The translations under genes were made by a program, and so were the position numbers. 64,000 nucleotides of DNA, from contig OZ022576.1 in the NCBI GenBank assembly GCA_963669155.1, positions 20,953,052 through 21,017,051 on the forward strand, read 5' to 3'. This DNA comes from Arbacia lixula (lineage: Eukaryota; Echinodermata; Echinoidea; Arbacioida; Arbaciidae). Under the pieces are notes generated by a model, which saw only the letters and a list, made by a program, of their open reading frames with translations, had not been told where the DNA came from and did not search any database. Below are positions 22,809-36,372 of this stretch, one piece after another (position 1 is the first letter of the stretch; the number at the start of each line of letters is the position of its first letter).

Positions 22809-22827
22809 GCTCCCGCGTAGCGGGAGC
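22809..22827. other. Short perfect GC hairpin
   Basis: gctcccgc, loop gta, gcgggagc. It lies within the 3.63 kb element, with no poly-T tail and no flanking gene, so its role is unknown. Confidence 0.5.
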
Positions 22828-23561
22828 GTGAGCGGGCTGGTCGCAGTATAAAGTGTATTTGGATCAATGATACGTTTGTTGTTTGATCTCACTTCGATCT
22901 CATGACATTTTAAAGCCTTTAACATGACCTCGAGGCTGTAACTTAACTTTAGATCCAACGTATGAATTAGATCTAGATCTATCTATTAAAACTCTGACAT
23001 TCGAACAGAGTAAATACAGAACACACTACAATTAACTGCAGTTCCGTTTAGACATATATAGTAGAGTACGCGTATTACGGATGTTTATGTTCTGTTTGTT
23101 ATGCAACAGCGTTCTAGCACGTCTAGTAGTAGATCTAGACTAGACTGGAACCTAATCCGAGTATAAACATAAACAGGTTTACTCAATTGATAACGTTCAA
23201 TACCAGTCTAGACCTCTAAAACTAGATATAGTTATGTTGCATGTACATGTCCAGGCCTTTCAAAGTTAAAGTGCGATTTAGATCTCACAAGACTTTCAAG
23301 TTTAGAATGATGACATTTATGCAGGTAGATAACAGTTGCATACACCATCAATCATCGTTGACTTTTTACATGTAGACCCTTGGCCTTGGGTCTGTACATA
23401 TAACTTTTCACGTTTACTTTTTACGACTACGTAGACCTACTCGAACGTAAACATATTAGACTTGTCTCGAGTCGAGTCTTTAAAACTCAATTAGTGAATT
23501 ACCACTGAATACCGAGATCAACTCGCTATTAGCTGACATTAATAGACATTGATTAACTTAC

Positions 23562-23784
23562 CGCCAATAAGGAATCACATTCTTGGCCACCTTTCTTTAC
23601 AAGCGATGGCAAAATGCTTCACCAAAACATGATAAAGATATGATGCGTAGGGAAACATTGTCCAACATACATTTTAGTACATGGGACTCAAGTTGGGCCG
23701 TCGCAGAGATTTTCCGCGAAGCAAAAGTCTTTTGACAAGCCAAACTTATGAAGTGACGTCATAGGAATCCGCCGTTGTGATTGG
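23562..23784 (-). promoter_or_regulatory. Candidate promoter and noncoding first exon inside the 3.63 kb element
   Basis: On the minus strand there is CCAAT (23784-23780), then TGACGTCA (23761-23754), then about 190 bp leading to a consensus splice donor GTAAGT (23561-23556). The segment has ATGs but all reading frames close before the donor, so it would be untranslated. It could be the element's own promoter or a 5' exon adopted by Prickle. Confidence 0.25.
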
Positions 23785-26700
23785 TCTCCGGCTAAATGTC
23801 GGATTGTCGTGCTTGAAAAATCGCTACATGATCCGATTTTTTAATACGACAAAATATGTCGGACACGACTTTTTTTGTCGTGTTGCCTCAGTGTGAATGG
23901 ACACATTGGATTTGCACTGTTTCGATTTTTATTTTGTCGGATCAAATGTCGGAAAGTCGTATGTCGTGTCGTATGTCGGAATGTCGGATGCAGTGTGAAT
24001 CCGCCTTTAAACTGAAGCTGCAGTTCAGTGTAAAGACAGAAATATGTTTCCCAGTGTAATAAGCTGAAATGCTACAGGTAATCTTTTGCGTGCCTTTACT
24101 TGGTAACTAACTCTATAAAGTAAGGCTGACTTTTGAATGACAAAATCAATTTGCAAATCAAAATAAAATGCCTTAAAACAACAGGTCAACCACGACTGCC
24201 CACCTGCAGAGCATTCTACAAAAGATGAATGATGACTGTATTACAGCCTTTTTACATTGGTACGTTTATTACACATCAGAGAAAATTCCCACATCTTAGA
24301 TGGGTAGTACGGTAATGAAAAGTTTAAAGAAAGTATCAATTCTGATGAAATTTGAGTTGAAACATACAGTGTAAACAGCATGTCTGCCTTTTAAATGTGA
24401 ATATATGAACATGTAGCAAGACTGTACATCTCTATTTGGCTACATGTAAATGTATCACCTGACATCCCTGCCAGCGAGAGGAGCGAGCCAAGCACCCCCC
24501 TTTCCCAATCAAGCCACAAAGACACTTAACGTAAATGGATGAAGGGAATGAATCAAAATTCATCTTCATTAAAGTCTTCCTCCCCGCAGCAAGGACACCG
24601 CCAAGAGAAAAGATAAGAAGTAGCGATCTGGGCTGAAAAACCCACATTCTTATCAGATCACGTTCAAGACCAGACGTCGACCGAGGTTACGGAGATAGAA
24701 GGTTACCGAGCAGTAGCTGTGCTCATTGGAGCAGAGTAGAAGCGAAGGGCAGGCAAAGGCAAGGGGAGAGCCTTCCTCCATTCCACTGGTCTGTTGGCAC
24801 GGTGACGGGGATGAGAATCATGCCTCTAATAGGCTCATCAAGTCTTGATGAATGCCAAGGAGAATGCAATATTCACGGTCTGGAAGGAAGAAGATGGATA
24901 CGTCTTACGAGGCAGAGCGGAGAAGAAACAGAGCGCATGATTCTGTTCCAGACCGCCAGTCATTCACACTTTAAAGGGATGCATACAGGTATCCTACACA
25001 AAATCCACACTTGTAGAAGTAATGCTACAAATGGTTCCAAATGAACCGCTGTTACAATTTTCCACACCATGGACATACTACTTCATCACAAAACATCTTT
25101 ACTTCATTAAGATTGTGAAATATCATTCACACTCAGCATATTGGATTAAAAGAAATCACAATAAATATTTTCATTGATAGGGAGATAGGCCTTCAAACAA
25201 TGGTCAATTTAGGTAATGGTTGGCACATATTGTGATGTACATTTTCTCACATCTGGTTATGTTCAGAATTTCATCATCCATGAGCATTTGCTATGTAACA
25301 TTACAGAATAGCCCCCCCCCCATAAAAAAATAACAACAACAAAAACATTAACAACAACAACAACCACACATGCATACTGAAAATGTATACTTTAAGTACA
25401 AGTTGATTTATTTCTGCTGATCTACTTTCTATACAATTCAATGATAATGTATAAAACAATGTAAGGTAAACAAAATTCACTTCCATTTTCTCTTTATCTG
25501 GCCTAAATGTATGGTCTAATGGAAGTGAACTTTTTACATACCCCCTTGGAGTCGATTTTCAAATGACTCATATATTCGCAGCCACGCAAACATGACTTGA
25601 ATTACAAATAATAAAAATGCTTTGAGAAGAACAACAACCAGATACATGTACAGTGCACCATGGTCCTACCTCATTGACTTTCATGCTGGCTCTCTGCATT
25701 AATTCCTGCACCTTTGGTATTTACCCACTGGGAGTCTCAAATTTGCCCAAAACACTCTACTCTAATCAACCTACATGCGGTAAGTAAATGGACAGAACGA
25801 TAAGCAGTTGCGATAAGAATTTTAAAGTAGCAGTGATCGGCCTTTTCAATTATTACAATGTACACTGTCCTCTCTTGGGAATTTAGAGCAATGGTACATG
25901 AGAACAAGAAAAAAATCAAGGGGAATGAAAGAGAGAAAAACCTAAAAATGGAAAGAGACAGAGAGGTGGATAAAGAAGGAAAGTGCAGAAAGGGAGAGGG
26001 GTAATGAGAGGAAATAGGCAGCTAGTAAAGGATGGGAGAGAGGGGAAAAGAAATAAAGACAGGGAGTGAGAGAGAGATAGAGATAGAGACAGACAGACAG
26101 ACAGTAACAGCCAGACAAACAGAGACTAAGGGAGCCAGTGAAAGAGAGAAAAAAGGGGAGGGGCCATGATAAACCAGCCATGCTAAAAGGACGCGATAGT
26201 AGAAGAGAATAATAGTAAATCAATTAAAATTCTTTGAATTGATGAAAGAATGATAGCATGTCATAAATCTCTTCTTTAAACAAGTAAATACACAAAAGCA
26301 CATTTATGTATTTATAACAATGTACCTTTAGAGAACACTGATCAATTTTTATGGTAAATGTTACAAAGCCTGCTACAGTATCTTGTAAACAACATGTGGA
26401 AACAAATTCAGGAAAGTGACTTTCAGATTAAACAATTTAGCTCAATTACATGAACAATAGTGTAATTGGCTTGGTGACATTTCAACCATACGTCTAAACG
26501 GGTTGCGGTGTTGAACTCCATTCCAGTAATTAGGTGTCATCCATCATCCCGCCCCTTCTCTCACCACCACCCCTGTGGATGGAATGGGAGGGTCTTACCA
26601 CCGAAGGCTTGACTGGCCAAGCATGGCTCCATAGAGGCAAGGATTATGCAGGGGGATTTTCCACAAGTTCACTGTCTCCAGAACTCTGTTATAAAGATCC

Positions 26701-28321
26701 TTCATGCATTAAATCCATGCTCCTGATACAATGACTGCTGAACTCACAGTTGATGTTAGCAAGAGGTAACTTCATGTCAAACATGTTAAAAGATGGTGCC
26801 ATTCTTTTAACCCCTTCTGTGCCAAATGAACTACACCTCTGGATATACTTGGTGCTAACAAGCAACACTGGCACCTAAAGAGCTCATCAGGCAAAACAGA
26901 CCATGAGGCTATAAGATGTTTCATTATTAGGGACAGTACTTTTTTATAAGCTCATCTCTTTATAAATCAGATCAAGTGTTTTTTCATACCTATTCACAAA
27001 TATGAATGTTTGACTGCAGTTGGTAATTAAATCAACTCAACTTTAATGTATAATTCGTAATTGATTATCACTGAGCCGACGAACATAAATGTATTAGTCT
27101 GTAAGTGGCTTTGGACATGAATAAGTGTATAAATTTGAGCTGTACTGTAATTCTGACTGATTGATGGGTGAGAATTTGAAATGCTTCGCTGACAAGGCGG
27201 CAGTAGGTGTATGGTCACAATTATGTTCACATGCCCAATACACATCTATCCTTCAGGTCAGAGAGGCAAATATCACTGTGCTTGATTACTTAAATACACA
27301 GATATACATGTAGCTATGTAAAATTTGCAAATGTTTTTAGATAATCATAATGCTATCATCATTCAGCATCGTCACATACTCCAAAAAATTGCTTTTCATA
27401 ATAAATACCAGAAGTCAAAACTGCTACAGCATAATTTCACAAACAAGTACAGCTATATGACATCTTGGTATCCACATGCATGACACAGGACAAGCTCATT
27501 ATACAATGTAAATGTACATGTGCAGTATGATAATGCTCATGCAATCTGGATCTCACAGCTTCCTGGGCCTATTTGTCAACGCCCATAGGCAAATGTCACG
27601 ATTCATAATTGATATGGCCTAAAAAGTGCAATCACACCCACCCCTCCTCCTTCGCATCCATTCAGAGTGTGTGTTTATGTGTACATGCTAAGTAGACTCT
27701 GCCTTTCAGCGCTCCAGGCTCATGGGCCCCAGTTAGCATCAATTTCAATCAACTCGGACGGTATTTTCAGCTCTACATATTCCATTTTCCCACTTTTGTT
27801 ATTCTTATATGCATTTTCGTCATCTCATCTGCCAATCCGGTTGTAGTGAATGCCGCGTTGTCCATTAATAGTGTGGGTTTCTTTGTGCTGGTGGAAGGGG
27901 GGGGGGGCGCTAGAAAGTTTTATCCTCGCTTGAGGGTGTAAAGAATGGATTGACCCCAAATTACAGTTCATCATTGCATCCATCACCTTACCCTTGCAAT
28001 TCATACTCCACGCCTGCCTGCAGTTATGTCACCATTTACTAAAAACTACAAGCTCTGGTGAAAGCACCCCGTGCATACATACTAAATATTTGATTTGTCA
28101 AATTCAAAACAAAGTTGGCTCCAAACAAGCTTTCGCACACACAAGTGTGCAAGTCAAAATGGCCAAGTCAAAATGGCCGAATAGCCTTATTGTGACTCTG
28201 TAAGTGTAGACAACAGGAGATTATATTTGAGAACTGTGGAATAAAATATATCAACATTAAATTTATAGGTCACCTTCATGATGAAGTTGGATTCGCAATG
28301 GAAGTGGAGCAATAATCCAGA

Positions 28322-28345
28322 GGGGGGGGGGGGGGGGGGGGGGGG
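28322..28345 (+). repeat. Poly-G tract, 24 bp
   Basis: An uninterrupted run of G. A 22 bp sequence just downstream (28395-28416) matches, with one mismatch, the sequence at 17769-17790 near the other poly-G run. Confidence 0.9.
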
Positions 28346-31300
28346 ACAAGAAAATACTTGCAAAAACTACATTGTAGATGAAAATTCCGGTTTGCAAGCC
28401 TGATGTCAATAAATGATCACACTGAACTATGCTGTGCATTTTGGGGGTTAAATGGCATTGACTTCCCATGTTTTTCTCTTTTTAGCAAGAATGAATTGCG
28501 GTCTTGGTTGGGCGCAGATGATTGCTTCTCAATTTCTGCAGAAATTGAATGAGATCTAAATGGCAACTGATTGGGCAATGCTTAAGATGGGAGCTCCTAG
28601 GGCATAACTTACTTGTGAATCCCTCGCACGAGAACAGACATCAATCATTCATGATGGCACAAAACTCACCAGCCTCCCAAATTATTCTCCTGATTGGCTG
28701 TGCATATTTTCTTTTCAAGCACAGTTTGTCAGGGACCCCAAAATGACTATGGTACAGGGTATGATGACCATTATACTGTACATGTATGCATATTATATGC
28801 ATTCAAACACCAACGAACAACACAATACTACATGTACATGCAAAATGTATGAATACTCAATCACCAACATAAACCCTAATTCTCTATTTAAATCATTCTT
28901 TTTCAGTTCCACACCATTTTCTTTTGCATCCTGTACAGATCGCTCAAATTGCAGTAAAAAGACATTCACAATAAGAAGTCAAGAAGTCAAGCCTGCAAAT
29001 CCGAACCTGAAAGTACGGTTAGACATACAGAAGTATTGCTGCGACTTCATGCAGCATGGAATGTAATGTATGCTCTCCTTCTATTGTCAAGTCTGACACA
29101 TTGCCATTATGACACTGAATGGAGAAGGAAAATACAGTCCTTCTTGTGTTTCTTGCTCTTTTTACACTCTTCACCCCATGATCAGCTTGCAACCCCTTAA
29201 TCTCTAGCACTCTCTTCACAATCCACACGGTTTGAGTGGCACGTGTGAAAGCGATAGCCACCTTTCCCTCCTTTTTCTCCCAGTTTTGTCCCCTCCACCA
29301 ATATTTTGCATTTTTCGGGTCACCACTCTGCCCTCAAATGCGAGTGCAGCAGGCAAAGATGATATTCCTAAAACGCACGTTTTGGTTGCTAATTGTGAGG
29401 CAAATGAGCCAAATCTCGTCTCGCTTGAGGCTCTACTGCCCCTTCTGGTCAGTTCTCCCACGAGGGTTTCAATTTCGCTCCAATTCTGGCTTGATTTTTC
29501 ATGATCACTAGGGTTCTCCCTGGCCTGGACACAAAATAAATTTGTGGCCAATGACTGTCTCTTGTCCAAAAAAGAAGCCCATCGTGTAACAACAGAAGAG
29601 TGTGCTTAGCTTGAAGGAACTACACTCATCTTTACACCCAAAACACTATGCATTGATACAAGCTCCAGAACAAAAAGGTTAGCAAAAGTTCTACATAGCT
29701 CCATCATTTGTTTTGCTTATTAATATCATTTTAATTGGAGTTCAACCATGCTCCAATGCTCTGTTGCCTGTACGAGAGATAATGCACTACGATGCCTTTC
29801 ATTATATATATGTTTGCTGTGAACACATCTTCATAACACATCATGCAGAACATATATTTGCCGAAGTGTCAGTAATATAGTCAGCCAGACAGCTGGGGGT
29901 GGACACTTGGTGAATGGAAATTAGCCCAGTAATGGACGGACGGACGGACGAACAGATGAAAGTACACGGCATGCCTGATTGACCCTCTTTTATCCCCGTG
30001 AATCAAGACGGATCCGTGAAACGCAATCGGGGAGGAAATATGAGCCCGCAGCCATGGGCCAAAAGCTGGAGTGCTCAGCCCGCGGGTAGCAAGCAGTCTT
30101 GTCCATTTCACCTTGGCCGTGCAATTAGTGGCGGTCCAGATTGGGAGGAAAGCTTGTGAAATGCAGGGATCTCTTACAGATTATTGCTCTGTCTCCAGAA
30201 AGAGTAAAGGAGAGTCTTCCCTTTCCCTTTCCTCTTCTCCTTCCATCTGATCAGTGTGCCAGAAGGGCTGGATGATTTAATATGCATTATGCGATCAAAT
30301 CTTGATTGACAGGGAGCCACGTATGTGCAAGGCTGAAATAACGCTACATCTATTGATGTCTATTGTGTGCCAGTCAAAAAGTATCAAAATAGTACAACAA
30401 ATTACACATTCTGAATGCTGTGGAATGAATAGAAGATGTCTATAAGGATGTGAAAGGCATATTATTTGATCAAGTAGAATAACCAATTGGTCATACACTA
30501 TAGAGAATGTTCTGGTAAATAGGCACATAAAATACACAAAATCTTGAGTAGATGTAGAAGTAAAAGTGCATTTTGTTTTAACCCATACATATATATGTAC
30601 ATGAACATGCAGGTACATAAAAGGACGCTGTGGATCTATTTTAAGAGTGTACTTAAAGATATAATGGATATTAAAAGTCAAAATTGTGGGACAATAGAGC
30701 ACATAATTTATTGTAACCCATGAAATTTTCATTTTGTTATGTTATATCGAAAAACACTCTTTTTAAATGGCAAACCATTTTTCCTGCATGCAATAAGATA
30801 TGCCCAGTATGTAACATATCCCCTGATGTATATTGTCCACCTATATTGCAAAGTGTTATACTACTCAGTTATGTGGAAAATTGAATCCGGTCCATCTGCA
30901 GATTATATCAGAGACTTGTACGTTTCATCACATGGCTAATACTCCCTAGAGGCGACATGGTTAATCCGATAAGTGGCCGTAGAATGCAATGTTAATCCCT
31001 CCAATGCACATGGGGCAGATAATGATGATGTACATGATGGTGATAGGTATGATGCAGTTCACACTCTCTCACCAACTCTCGTCATGTCACAGTCTACCAT
31101 TACCAAACCGACCGAGGTTCACAAATGTGCGGGGCCTCACACTTTTAGGAATACTTCCAATAGGTTAATAATGAAATGTACATTTTGAGTTGCTTACTGC
31201 AAAGGGATTGTTATCCTACATTATTGTGTTATTCAGAAAAAAACTTTTGTTTCATTCTTTTTCTTACCATTACCATCCTTTTAAATAAAAGAAATGTCCA

Positions 31301-31637
31301 AGAGAAAAGAGAAGCCTGGAAGAAAAAAGGACATCTTGTTTTCCTCTTTATGATACTTGGTAACCAGTTAGTGGAAATGGCAACTTAAATTACCATCATG
31401 CACAACTAACAACTAGAGCAAGCAAGATAATCAAACAAAATAATGCATGTATTCTGAAATGAATGCAGAAGCTTTTTCATTTCACATGAGTTTGCTCAGT
31501 ACATGCAATATAAATCAATTATGCATTTATCATATTATGCCATACAACTAAATGTAAGCTACCTGAGTGACAATAAATACTGGAGTAGAAGTGCCCTAAT
31601 TATTTAATCAAATAAAGGTTTAACAATAATACTCTGG

Positions 31638-32194
31638 AGGTGCGTCTTCATTAGCCCGATCAGACAAAATAGCGAGCTATTTTTCTGATCCGGGGAACTA
31701 GCCTGAAGTTGCAATCGCGTCTTCATTAGCTCGAAACTCAGGATACGTAAGCTCGAGCTCGGGTTGCATAAATTATCCCGAGTTTCGCACATACCAGCAG
31801 TTTGCGACAGGAATAGGCCATGACCGCATGGCTTCGGTTGTGACATGGACCTAGGTTGTGAGCTTGCATTCACGCACGTGTAAAAACCTATTACGTAAAC
31901 AATGCCTCGTGGGCGCTGATGCATGCCGGGATCGAGAAATTTTCAGGCTAATGAAGACGCTCCGAACTAGCTCGAGCTATTTCGCGAACTAGCTCGAGCT
32001 ATTTCGCGAACTAGCTCGAGCTAGCTCCATCTAGCCCAAGATTTCTTGGGTAATTTTCTCGACCAAATAGCTCGCTATTTTGCCTGATATGGCTAATGAA
32101 GACGCAAATAGCTAGCTATTTCGTGATCTGGCTAGCTATCCCGATCAGAACAAGCTCGCTATTTTGCCCAGCTCGAGCTAATAAAGACGCACCT
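31638..32194. mobile_element. 557 bp inverted-repeat element dense in AGCTCGAGCT palindromes
   Basis: The left end aggtgcgtcttcattagc and the right end gctaataaagacgcacct are reverse complements with one mismatch. Both then run into aaaatagcgagct or its complement. TGG borders both ends (31635-31637 and 32195-32197), consistent with a 3 bp duplication. The interior has repeated tagctcgagcta palindromes and, near 31963-32028, three copies of a 22 bp unit containing tagctcgagct. It is non-coding and probably a non-autonomous DNA transposon. Confidence 0.75.
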
Positions 32195-34006
32195 TGGGTT
32201 ATTTATTGCTAGTGTATCCTGAATTCAGCGAGCATGTTCCTAATTCTTATGTGCACTTAATGGATATAATAGACATCACATCAAAGAAGAAGATACTCAT
32301 AGAGATAATTGCGATCAATATGCAGAGTAGCAAACTCTGGTGTCTAATTATACTATGTTCATCCAGTTGGCTGGATTAGAAAAAAAAAGGTTAATTAGAA
32401 AATATAGGTGGGTCTCTTTAAAATGGTCACGAATGTTTATTGTTGCTACCTCCAACATTTGAAAATATGCTCCATGTATGCAAGTGTCTTGCATTCAGAA
32501 ACTATTTGACATGTCATTTTACTATATGACTAAAAGGTTATGCATGATTCAAAACGAGAATTACAAACATATTTTAAAACATTTCAAATTCCACATTTTA
32601 TGAACATTGACTGCTAGTATTTTAGTACTAAGGGCTGAGACAGAATTCACCACAAACAGAAAAACCTACATGTACATGTAATCCATATCTGTGTTAACAT
32701 GTGCATGACTGGAATTATTCAGACCAATGGAGACAGGGACTGACGGCTAGTTATGTCAAACATACTTGACATATTTTCAAGTTCATTTGGGTTTTATTCC
32801 ATATTCTGAAGTAACCACAAACATTAATCAGCCACCACAAACAGAGCTGAAGTTTACAGAGAGAAAAGCATTTTTTTTTATGACAAAGAGTACAATGGCC
32901 ATTTTTTAGTGAATAAATTGAATTGTCACTCAGTGAACAGTGCTTACCTTGTTCCAAATTGCTAAAAATACTTCCTTTTATTCCACCACATAGAAAGTAA
33001 TGGCATGAATGTATGTCGCTGTCAGAGCATGGCCAGGAAGATATTGCAGTTTCTGAATGCTCTCCTCTCTACATGTAAATCATCCACCGCTCATGCCATA
33101 TAACTACATGTACACGTAACATGTACACCTGAAATCACAATGAGTCCATGAATAAGAATCAAATCTGGCCACACTCGAATTATAAGCGCTACTTGAAAGG
33201 CATACATAATTTACAGGAACATTCAACTGCAGGCCGATAACAATTTCTCAGAAACGGCAAATCTCCATCACTACATCAGTTCCAACCGCTTTCTGCTCAG
33301 TGTCCAAGCATCCATCACTCCCTGATCAACGTCACATGGTACCACAATGCTGCGTGTCCCTACCTCCTTCTAATAAACCCTTGACAGATGCATAGACATG
33401 ATAGAAGTCCACAGTCATTCACACAAAGCCTACAGACTCACTGGTCTCTCTTCTCCTCACTGCCTTTTGCTCCTGCTGAATTTGCTGATCCCCAAATCGG
33501 ATGTTAGCAGTCCAGCCCCAATCTCTGATATAAACTGCTGCAGTGTCAACACCTATTATAGCCCCCGCTAATCCCAACGCCAAACTCTGGCCACACTACT
33601 GAATGTGGGTGCTGGACAGTTGGCCTGGTCGTGTGTGCACTTAGGGTCCAAGCTGGTCTCCTTCCAGGAGAAGCGGATCATTTTCATATCGAATCACTAA
33701 AATTCAATACCAAATCTTTTAATTTTAAGCGAAGCGATACCTCATTAATGCTGAATAAAACCATCATTCTGGCTTTAAGATGAGACAAAAATGTAACAAA
33801 TACATCTACAAGAAGGTATAAATTAATAACAGTTTCCTAACAAAGACAGTGCGTGGCACCTGCAGTTGGAGCTGGCAAACATCATTGTGATGATTCAGAA
33901 ATACCACATTAACCCATTTTATCAACCTGTTCAGCATCTGATCAAATATGGACCAGATATTCAGTGATATTTTAGGACCATGGCGATGGGGTGGAATACA
34001 AAGCAC

Positions 34007-34483
34007 ATGTACTGTACCTCCCTGGTTCAGGAATGATCGATCCTCTGGCGTCGGGTATAAAGTCGTCTAGTCAGAAAGTCAGGTCTCTCTTGGTAAACTA
34101 GTAGCAGCAGTATCAATACACTCCTGCATTCCAGCGTTGCCTGATTTTAAGAACAATTCTGCTTCTACTTCAATTGGATCATCAGAGTATGTTCACTTCG
34201 ATTAGCTGTCTTTCCTTCTCCTTCCTCATTGCAAATACTCACATATTCCATTTAAAACCTTTAGATTTACACACAACAGCTCCAAGAAAAGGACAAATGT
34301 ATTGTACCTCCTTGTTCAGAATAAAAGACCTTCTGATGTCTGGTATAAAGTCAGTCCTGCTTCAGCTCATCAGACTCAGTCACTTTGATCAGTTGTCTAT
34401 ACTTCTCCTTCCTGACTTCAAATAATCACATATTCTGTTTGAAACCTTTAGATTTCTACACAGCAGCTTCAAGCATAGGACAA
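34007..34483. repeat. Imperfect tandem duplication, two copies (about 290 and 187 bp)
   Basis: Copy one begins atgtactgtacctcc at about 34007 and copy two begins atgtattgtacctcc at 34297. Both then share ggtataaagtc, cttctccttcct, cacatattc and aaacctttagattt in order. Copy one carries about 100 bp that is absent from copy two. Confidence 0.7.
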
Positions 34484-36349
34484 CAAAGTTGTGTTCTTTG
34501 TGCATGAGTAAATGACTCGCTAAATGAGGGGAAAAGGAAGATGACTTTGTCATGAAGTCCAGATATCTGAATCTGGACAATCCTATAGAAAATGTGGTCA
34601 ATGCTCTATGGAGGGTCTCTGATGCCTACACAAAGGGCAGGATGGGGTATTTAATAGTGGACACAGTAGCAGCAGTGGTCATTGTTCTCTGGCCAGTGAT
34701 CCCCCATAGGATTCTATTCTTCCTGTGGTCATTCTTCCCCCTCCCCATTCAAACTCCAGCCCCCCTCTCACACCCTGACCCCTAGACTCAAAAGCTAAGG
34801 AGTGACCGAGCTTTCTTAAATTCAATAGAGTGAAAAAGACCCCTCTTTTCTTTCTTCCCCCACACCCCCTCTTCTTTCAGGTTCTGCTTTATCAGCTTTG
34901 ATTTTAGAGGATTTAGCAGCCAGGTGGGAAGGCATGCTGAGACATGCTTACTCAGATTCACAACAAACTTGAACTTTCCTTTCTTATCCAGTATTCATGA
35001 TGCATTACTGGCATGTAGGCACACGCTCTTCACACTTTTCATCCTACAGCTGTCTAGTTAAACTTTCACGGTAATCACTTATATGCATTTAAATACAGGG
35101 TAAGTTTGATTAATTTAAGAGGCAACAATTATGTAATACAATCTACAATTCACAACCATTTCACCTTATTATGTAGAAATACAAGTCATTCAATTTCACT
35201 TTTGATAAACATCTTTCAAATGATATTCAGCGCATGTTTTGATAACATTATAAAGTATCATTGTATCTCTTTAACTCTTTCAATTAACATGCACACAAAT
35301 CAATTAAGGGATACATCCATCTTTTACAATTATTTCAAACAACAAGAAAAGGACCTACATGTACAAATGTCAAAATAGCATGCATTGAATCTCAAGTTGT
35401 TTATTATCCTTAAAGTAGAGTATCTACTGATTAATCATTGTTTAGAGTTGTTGTTAATGCCATAGCTACTGAACATCATTGTTATCATAGCAGTCTACAT
35501 CACCATAGTTTCTGAATTCAACAAAGCAACATTTCACCCGCATCCTACGCTACCTGCATTCTTTCTGATCCAATGACGTTGATTGTGGCTAATGCTCCCT
35601 TAAATTATTCCTTATCAAATAGAGAGGGAGCAGGGGCAGCTAAACAAGCCTAATTCTTCTCCAACTCTACCAGTCTCTATCAATGAACCCACACCTCATT
35701 GTATCTGATGTGCCTGCCTAACCAAATGCCAAGAATTTTTCACTCACGCGTCCACAGTGATAAGGCCCCGCATAAAAACACTCAACAAACAACAGGGCTG
35801 CAAACTCCACAAGATCTGACGTACGTGGAGTTCCTCTTGGCAAATACGGTCTCCAAACCCACCGAGTGATGGTCACTTCGCAGAGTTAAATTTTTCAGAG
35901 AAAACACCTTTATAGGAGTCGGCATGGCAAACCGAGGAGACTCAATCAGCCATCAAAATGACAAAAGGAAACAACCAAATGTTGACTATGCAAAGTATGC
36001 CAAGCATGTTGTGTTCCTTTCATTCCCCTCGTCTTATTTCAGGCCGGAAAATGGGCTCCATTCTCGCTTGTTATTACGTTCTTTGTTATCTGGACAAGCC
36101 AATTGGCGAAAGGGGAAAACATGCTTGAAAACATCAACAACTGATTTGAAAGGGAATAATCATGCTGTTTACCTCCTAGGTGTGATTGGAAGAAAGAAGA
36201 AATGAGGAGTTAGAGACCTTGGTCTGCAGTATGGACCCTGCTCCAGGCTTATTGTGAGCTTATTAGAATCTCTCTTCACCTTTGCTATTATGTAGAATGG
36301 ATTGCGAAAGTTTGATTTCAACATTATTTTGCATAACATACATTACAAA

Positions 36350-36372
36350 CATACATACATACATACATACAT
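36350..36372 (+). repeat. (CATA)n microsatellite
   Basis: Several tandem acat units in noncoding DNA. Confidence 0.85.

Larger units (their letters stand above)
20374..24006. mobile_element. 3.63 kb terminal-inverted-repeat element with TTA duplication (PIF/Harbinger-like)
   Basis: The left end aggcggattcacactgcat is matched exactly by the reverse complement at the right end (atgcagtgtgaatccgcct). Similarity continues for about 50-60 bp, apart from a small duplication of ccgacat on the left. Both ends carry arrays of cgaca words (cgacatacgacacgacatac), as expected for sub-terminal transposase sites. TTA flanks the element at 20371-20373 and 24007-24009. A 3 bp T(T/A)A target duplication is typical of PIF/Harbinger transposons. 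No transposase or Myb-like protein of useful length is visible, so it is non-autonomous or decayed. It contains polypurine DNA (20560-20960), C tracts and a cluster of AGATCT sites. Confidence 0.7.

Noticed and set aside
23562-23660. Minus-strand fragment FAIACKERWPRM, resembling part of a Myb/SANT-like or MADF motif of Harbinger elements
   Set aside because: Only a handful of residues match and a stop codon follows immediately; too short to support.
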